Source of the DNA: Paramyrothecium sp. XJ0827
Taxonomy: Eukaryota > Ascomycota > Sordariomycetes > Hypocreales > Stachybotryaceae
Assembly: GCA_020881915.1 (NCBI GenBank)
Contig: JAJFPB010000008.1
Coordinates: 1,116,001-1,180,000 of the forward strand
Length of the DNA stretch: 64,000 nucleotides
Direction: 5' to 3'
Shown here: positions 57,880 through 64,000 of the stretch, in pieces
How positions within the stretch are numbered: the stretch's first letter is position 1
How the letters are laid out: each line of letters starts with the position of its first letter
Translations under genes and position numbers: made by a program
The notes under the pieces: model-generated
Databases searched by the model: none
What the model was told of the DNA's origin: nothing
What the model saw: only the letters and a program-made list of their open reading frames with translations

Positions 57880-58321
57880 ACCCCTTACCAATGTACAACA
57901 GGTTTGACATTCCACGTTATAGCGAGTCCATCAGCAGTTGTAGAATTACACCTCTCGGCATCATCACATTATCTCATTCGAGGCATCTAAAACGAAAAGC
58001 AATAGTATTTGTATGGCCAACCTCTGCATCTACCCCTAAGCTTGCATTACACGTCCAGCTACAGCGCAAGCGCCGTCAAATCCTTTTGAAAAAGAAAAGG
58101 CATCGACCACCCTCCTTGACCATGTCAAAAACTTTTCGTAAATATAAGACTCGACAAGGGTAAGCGCACAGCCGGCAAGGCTTCGCATTGGTTGCCACCT
58201 CCATAATCTTGGCGTGGTTTGGTGAAGGGAGAGAGGGTTCGGTAATGGCGGTTTGTTGCTGCAAGATTGCGTCAGCCCCTCGTCACAACGAAACAAGTGG
58301 TTCGACAAGTCACTACTAACC
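57880..58321. other. Convergent 3' flanks of the GGQ-protein gene and actin
   Basis: A tail-to-tail interval of 442 bases without a recognisable gene. The part near 58322 is the actin 3' UTR. Confidence 0.6.
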
Positions 58322-59989
<1,668 letters not shown>

Positions 59990-60463
59990 GGTGATGATTA
60001 CAGCGAAGCTGGGTCGAAAAAGGTGGGTTTAGGGGGGGGGAATTAAAATTAAGCTCGAGCGATGTTAATAATCACAAGAGCCTCAGCGTAAAGTAACCGT
60101 GGAGGGTTGCCGACGTTGGGTCCTTCGACGGTGAAGAATTGGGCGATGAGTGAAGAGAAAAGGTTGAGGTTGGAAGATCTGAGCACGGAGGTGTGGAGGG
60201 GGAGGAGAGGGAAGGAAAGGAGGGAAGTATCTCCAGCGACCGATGTCACGACCTAAGAAAGTTGTGGGCGGGCCAAATGCTGGGGGCGAGACCGGGTAAG
60301 GAGCAGACCTGTTACCTACAGCGACTGGCGCGCAGGTGCGGGTGCAGGTACTGCTGTACAGTACAGCTCACAGCTTGGTACTGGCAAGTAGAGGCAGGCA
60401 GCCCAGCAGGTACAAGAGGTACATGCAATCTCACCTTGGCTTGCCCGTTGTGTGCGCTGGACC

Positions 60464-60471
60464 AGGTACCT
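60464..60471. promoter_or_regulatory. AGGTACCT motif, actin upstream region
   Basis: A copy of the octamer about 475 bases upstream of the actin start, at the edge of a patch with several GGTAC words. Confidence 0.35.
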
Positions 60472-62131
60472 TCTCAGGCTCTTCTAGTTGGTAGAAAGTG
60501 GTTATGTGGCAGAAAACAGGGGGAGGAAGGGGGGAAGGATTGCTTGTCGCCTTGACTGATTGGCTGGTAGTGGTGGCTGGGAGGCGGCGCGCCAGATCAA
60601 CGCCGTCGTCACCACCACCACCACCAGCCTCCACCTGCGCCGAAGCACGGGGGAAGGATGCCGAAAAAGCACCAACGTTTAATTAAGAGGCAGCAGGCTA
60701 CAGAATTACTGGGCGAGGCAAAGGAACAAAAGTGCTTCAAGCACGCTCACTCGACGCATGAAAGAGCCCCGAGACTCGTCACCGGCTAACGCGTCCCTTT
60801 GCCCGACACCGATCCCAAGGTATATCTTACAGCAGGCAGACACTTACCAAAAATGTCTTTGCCAAAAACCAACCACTGCTGGGCATCGATGTCCTGTTTC
60901 TGCATGCCTTACGCAGACTCGGGAGCGGATATGCCACGCAAGAACCGACGACTGAATGATCTGTGAGGTTTCCACGTTGACAACTAGAGCTGGTGCTGCA
61001 TGGATGGAGCTACTTTGTAGGCGAGCAATTCGTCATAGGTGCCTCTACCCTCCACTCCCGTACTTACGGCCAATGCACCCGCAATACCGATAGGCGGGCA
61101 TTGCTCGCGAGTCTTCGAGGTGCCCGCCAAAGAATGCAACGTCCGATGGAACACAATCATGATCTTGATGCAAGAATAGAGCGCACAACGAACCAAGCGC
61201 TAAATGTTGTTGGGCAACAAGAGCCAAGCGGCGCAATGTCTGATTACACAGCCACAAGTGTAGCCTCCCCGAGGATAGCACAAGCGTAGCTATGTTCACC
61301 AAGTGGAAACTCCAGCGCATTAGTCTGGCTGCTCCGGAATTATCTGCACGTCCCGGAGCGGCCAGGCCTTTGGTCGTCATCATCAGAGTCGGGCGGTGGC
61401 GTGGGCAGCCCGCTCTGTTCCCCCGTATACGCGGATTGTCTCGCTCGCGTGCTCGTGTTTCATCGCCCGCCAGCGGACGTCCCCTTTCCTGAGGGGAATG
61501 CAGCTGCTGGTCAATTAGGGGAGGAGAAGCTAGGCTTGGCTCGACATGCTTATTGCGGTGACGAGGAACAGGCCTCAACGAAGAGACCAACCCCTGGCCG
61601 GCCATCCTGGGGAATCCACCCAGAATGTGGGCTCAAGATAAAATACAGCCTCAGCGGCAGAGAAGGGCCCCCAAGCAAGCTGCCAGGAAGCCAGGGTTGC
61701 ACCAAGCAAGGCACCCATTATCGGCCATACTAAATCTAGTCGATTTTGAGCTTGCTGCAGCCCGTTGGGCCAAGCCATCTGGAACCGTTTCATGCACGCA
61801 AACTTGCTTTCTTCTTTTGGGTGCCAAACCAACTGCCAGTTGCTTCAAGCTCCAAAGGCAGGCTGATGAGGGGTAAATAACATGGTGGGGCAACGACTGC
61901 GCAGCTTTGGTGTAATCTGCAACGCCTTACACAAATTCCATCAGACCTCTCCGTCATCTCCGTGAGTCGGCGCTGATGGGCCATCAAGGCTAATCACCAT
62001 TGCTGGTTGGTGCACTTGAACAGAGCTGTTGGTGGATTGCATGGTCACAGCACTCCATTCGGCCAACTATCTACCGATGCTAGGCACATCAGCATCACCA
62101 ATGTATTTCTTTCGCGAGCTGTCTTTCAGAA

Positions 62132-62139
62132 AGGTACCT
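62132..62139. promoter_or_regulatory. AGGTACCT motif, FES1 promoter
   Basis: A copy of the octamer about 294 bases upstream of the FES1 start and 115 bases upstream of the heat shock element. Confidence 0.4.
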
Positions 62140-62253
62140 CGAGCACATAATCAAATGTATGAGGTAAGCAAGTGATGAAGTAAGCAACCACAGGACGCAG
62201 ATACTGTCCTGCATGCCATTTGGGTGAGACTAGTCCTAATCTGGGTTAGATTC

Positions 62254-62271
62254 TTCATGAATCTTCCAGAA
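62254..62271 (+). promoter_or_regulatory. Heat shock element upstream of FES1
   Basis: TTCATGAATCTTCCAGAA holds four alternating NGAAN units with perfect two-base spacing (TTC-AT-GAA-TC-TTC-CA-GAA), and a further TTC adjoins it on the left. It lies 162 bases before the FES1 start. Such arrays bind trimeric Hsf1; FES1 is a known heat-shock-regulated gene in yeast. Confidence 0.8.
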
Positions 62272-62432
62272 TGGGCATGCGTCAGTCAACGACTTTACAA
62301 AATTTCGTGGGATGCCCTCCAGCTTCGAAAAAGGAAATCTTGTAAACGCATATCATTTGGTTTTTGATCTGGTCTGGTGTTGATAACATTTCCAAACCGA
62401 TCATTCATTCTACCTCTACTCAAACCACAAAA

Positions 62433-63074
62433 ATGGCCGACCCAAGACTCAATGAGCTCCTCAAATGGAGTATCGAGAACAGCGAGAGCACCAAAAATGA
62501 CCCCGCCGCGGCACCTCCCACGAGCAACCTCACTCCAGAGCTCATGGCTGCCCTGATGGGAGGCCCCTCCGACGCCGATTTGATGAAGGCCTCGATGGAG
62601 ATCATCACTTCCGCCGATGGCGATGTCAGCCTCGACGATAAACTCATTGCCTTTGACAACTTCGAGCAACTGATTGAGAACCTCGACAACGCAAACAATA
62701 TTGCCAACCTGAGCCTCTGGACCCCGCTGCTGGAGCAGCTCAACCATGAGGAGCGCGAGATGCGCAAGATGGCCGCGTGGTGCGTCGGCACCGCCGTCCA
62801 GAACAACGTCAAGACACAGGAGCGGCTGCTGGCCGTGGGCGGCGTCCCCTCGCTGGTCGAGCTTGCGCTCAAGCAGGGCGAGCCCGAGGACGTGCGCCGC
62901 AAGGCCGTGTACGCCCTGAGTTCGGCGTGCAGAAACTACCAGCCGGCCATGGATACGTGCACCGAGGAGTTGACCAAGCGCGGTCAAGCCACGGACAAGG
63001 TGGACGCAACGAACATGGAGTCTGTAGATAAGATCATGAACGATCTTAAGGAGAAGGCCAAGGCCACGGCTTAG
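62433..63074 (+). CDS. FES1: Hsp70 nucleotide exchange factor FES1
   Basis: A single exon encodes 213 residues. Fes1 (HspBP1 family) removes ADP from cytosolic Hsp70 (Ssa1) and helps deliver misfolded proteins for degradation. The N-terminus reads DPRLNELLKWSIENSES, the family signature. Armadillo-like helices follow: LIAFDNFEQLIENLDNANNI, LWTPLLEQLNHEEREMRKMA, WCVGTAVQNNVKTQERLL, VRRKAVYALSSACRNYQPAM. The frame stays open upstream to 62364 but with no ATG; the ATG at 62433 has an A-rich context and starts where homology starts. A perfect heat shock element lies upstream. Confidence 0.95.
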   Translation: MADPRLNELLKWSIENSESTKNDPAAAPPTSNLTPELMAALMGGPSDADLMKASMEIITSADGDVSLDDKLIAFDNFEQLIENLDNANNIANLSLWTPLLEQLNHEEREMRKMAAWCVGTAVQNNVKTQERLLAVGGVPSLVELALKQGEPEDVRRKAVYALSSACRNYQPAMDTCTEELTKRGQATDKVDATNMESVDKIMNDLKEKAKATA

Positions 63075-63328
63075 ACTGTCGATCCACTGGGAATATCACA
63101 CAAAATGCATTGGGCGGAGTCGAGGCGTTGGGTGCGTCGGGTGAACGGGTTATACTCTTACAGGCCAGGATATCCTTGGTAGACAGGACAAAAGAAACTT
63201 TGATGCTCCTTTTCTTATGCAAAACATGTCTAGTTATGATACAGCTTTTATACAGTGACTACACAGTAACGCGCATTTTCGAAGCGTTTTTCTCCACTTC
63301 CTCCATCCTTGACCAGAAATCCAAAAGT
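63075..63328. other. Convergent 3' flanks of FES1 and the uL5m gene
   Basis: A short tail-to-tail interval. No gene is seen. Confidence 0.6.
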
Positions 63329-64000
63329 TTAGTGCTTCAGCTTGCCGTAGAATGGGAAGCCCAGGGCTTCCATTAGAAGTCTGCCTTGTCGGTCAGAAGT
63401 GCCAGTGGTCTGAATGTAAATATGGCAGCCGGGAACCAGTCTCGCAGGGTACATCTATACAGACAAAAGGTCAGTGGGCTGGCTTCTCACTGAAAGAAGT
63501 TTTTTGGGGGCAAAATGTTCTTACATCGTAGTTGAATTCCAACTCTGGGAAATAGGCCATCCATTCGGGCTTCATACCGAAGGCCAGGTTTCCGGATCCA
63601 TCTCCAGAGCTAGCTTTGATGCCGGGCCAGTCCTTGATCTTGGGAAGCACGAGGGTAACGAGCTTGTCCACGAAGTCGTAGGCCGCGCCACCCCGGATGG
63701 TGACCTTTGCGCCAGTCTTGTCGCCCTTGCGGACGCCCCACTGGACGACGCCGTGGTTGACCTTGGTGACCTCGGGGAAGCCGCCGCTGATGGCCTGCAA
63801 GATGGCGCGAGCAACCTGCAGGTATTCCTTGTTCTGGGCAGCCTGGGGAGCAAATGAGTGGATGGAGACGGCGGAGATCTCAGGGATGTTGTGCCAGGCA
63901 ATGTCGCGTTCCAGCAGACCTAGTCTCGACGAGCCACCACCTCTGGGACCTCTGCTGGGTCGGTTCTTGTGGTACGGCGAAGAGCCATCCCATTGCCTCA
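63329..64000 (-). CDS. MRPL7: Mitochondrial ribosomal protein uL5m, 5' end beyond window
   Basis: Partial. The last exon is 63329-63454; the preceding exon runs from 63525 to the right edge of the window and is open there. Visible protein (about 200 residues) includes SSPYHKNRPSRGPRGGG, then ISAVSIHSFAP, VNHGVVQWGVRKGDKTGAKV (the L5 signature), FVDKLVTLVLPKIKDWPGI, and ends FPFYGKLKH. This is the L5-family protein of the large mitoribosomal subunit (yeast Mrpl7), located at the central protuberance. The start and targeting sequence are outside the window. It is convergent with FES1. Confidence 0.93.

Larger units (their letters stand above)
59990..62432. promoter_or_regulatory. Divergent intergenic region, actin / FES1
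   Basis: A 2.44-kb region between divergent genes. On the actin side the coding strand is strongly pyrimidine-rich (60160-60235), typical of strong fungal promoters and leaders. A GGTAC-rich patch follows (60335-60475), with AGGTACCT at 60464-60471. On the FES1 side lie AGGTACCT at 62132-62139 and a heat shock element at 62254-62271. ORFs up to 186 codons (61045-61605, minus) have no family motif. Confidence 0.55.

Noticed and set aside
61045..61605. 186-codon minus-strand frame between actin and FES1
   Set aside because: No motif; mixed basic composition typical of noncoding translation.

Overview
This window looks like nuclear DNA from a filamentous ascomycete, most likely a Sordariomycete (Glomerellales-like is possible, but I cannot settle the genus). 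The reasons are short GT-AG introns of about 50-170 bases, compact gene spacing mixed with long intergenic stretches, fungal-type protein families (HDA2/3 with a chromodomain, Sid1-type kinase, Cyk3, Azf1-type zinc finger, FES1), and an intron-rich 375-residue actin. I found 17 protein-coding genes, one of them cut by the right edge. I saw no tRNA, rRNA, CRISPR array or intact transposon.

Layout. 1-3332: no supported gene. 3333-5229 (-): F-box/LRR protein. 7407-8606 (-): ELO fatty acid elongase, divergent from COX6 at 10046-10888 (+). 11274-15447 (-): chromodomain HDA2/3 subunit, divergent from RAI1 at 16731-18275 (+, nine exons including an 8-nt one). 18805-20855 (-): Sid1-type GCK kinase, divergent from CYK3 at 23100-27082 (+). 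27786-30979 (+): polyQ-rich cohesin loader MAU2/SCC4. 31216-32409 (-): SF3b4, divergent from five-exon TOM7 at 32803-33263 (+). 33836-34863 (+): FAD/folate-type mitochondrial carrier. 34864-47250: a 12.4-kb stretch without a convincing gene, ending at an Azf1-like zinc-finger factor (47251-48817, +). 52032-52778 (-): URM1, divergent from ELP2 (53183-55776, +). 56228-56756 (-): a small subunit of serine palmitoyltransferase-like protein, divergent from a mitochondrial GGQ release-factor-like protein (57213-57879, +). 58322-59989 (-): actin. 62433-63074 (+): FES1. 63329-64000 (-): mitochondrial ribosomal protein uL5m (partial).

How the genes relate. Most are housekeeping. Five concern mitochondria (COX6, TOM7, the carrier, the GGQ protein, uL5m). 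Two divergent pairs are functionally linked: URM1/ELP2 both serve wobble-uridine (mcm5s2U34) tRNA modification, and the Sid1-type kinase and CYK3 both act in septation and cytokinesis. The octamer AGGTACCT occurs five times by my reading, always upstream of genes and never inside one; one copy sits inside a 14-bp palindrome in the URM1/ELP2 promoter. A perfect four-unit heat shock element precedes FES1. I did not find a clearly new multi-gene system. The most original leads are the promoter palindrome, the microexon genes, the start-overlapping uORFs and a possible frameshifted gene remnant near 35 kb.
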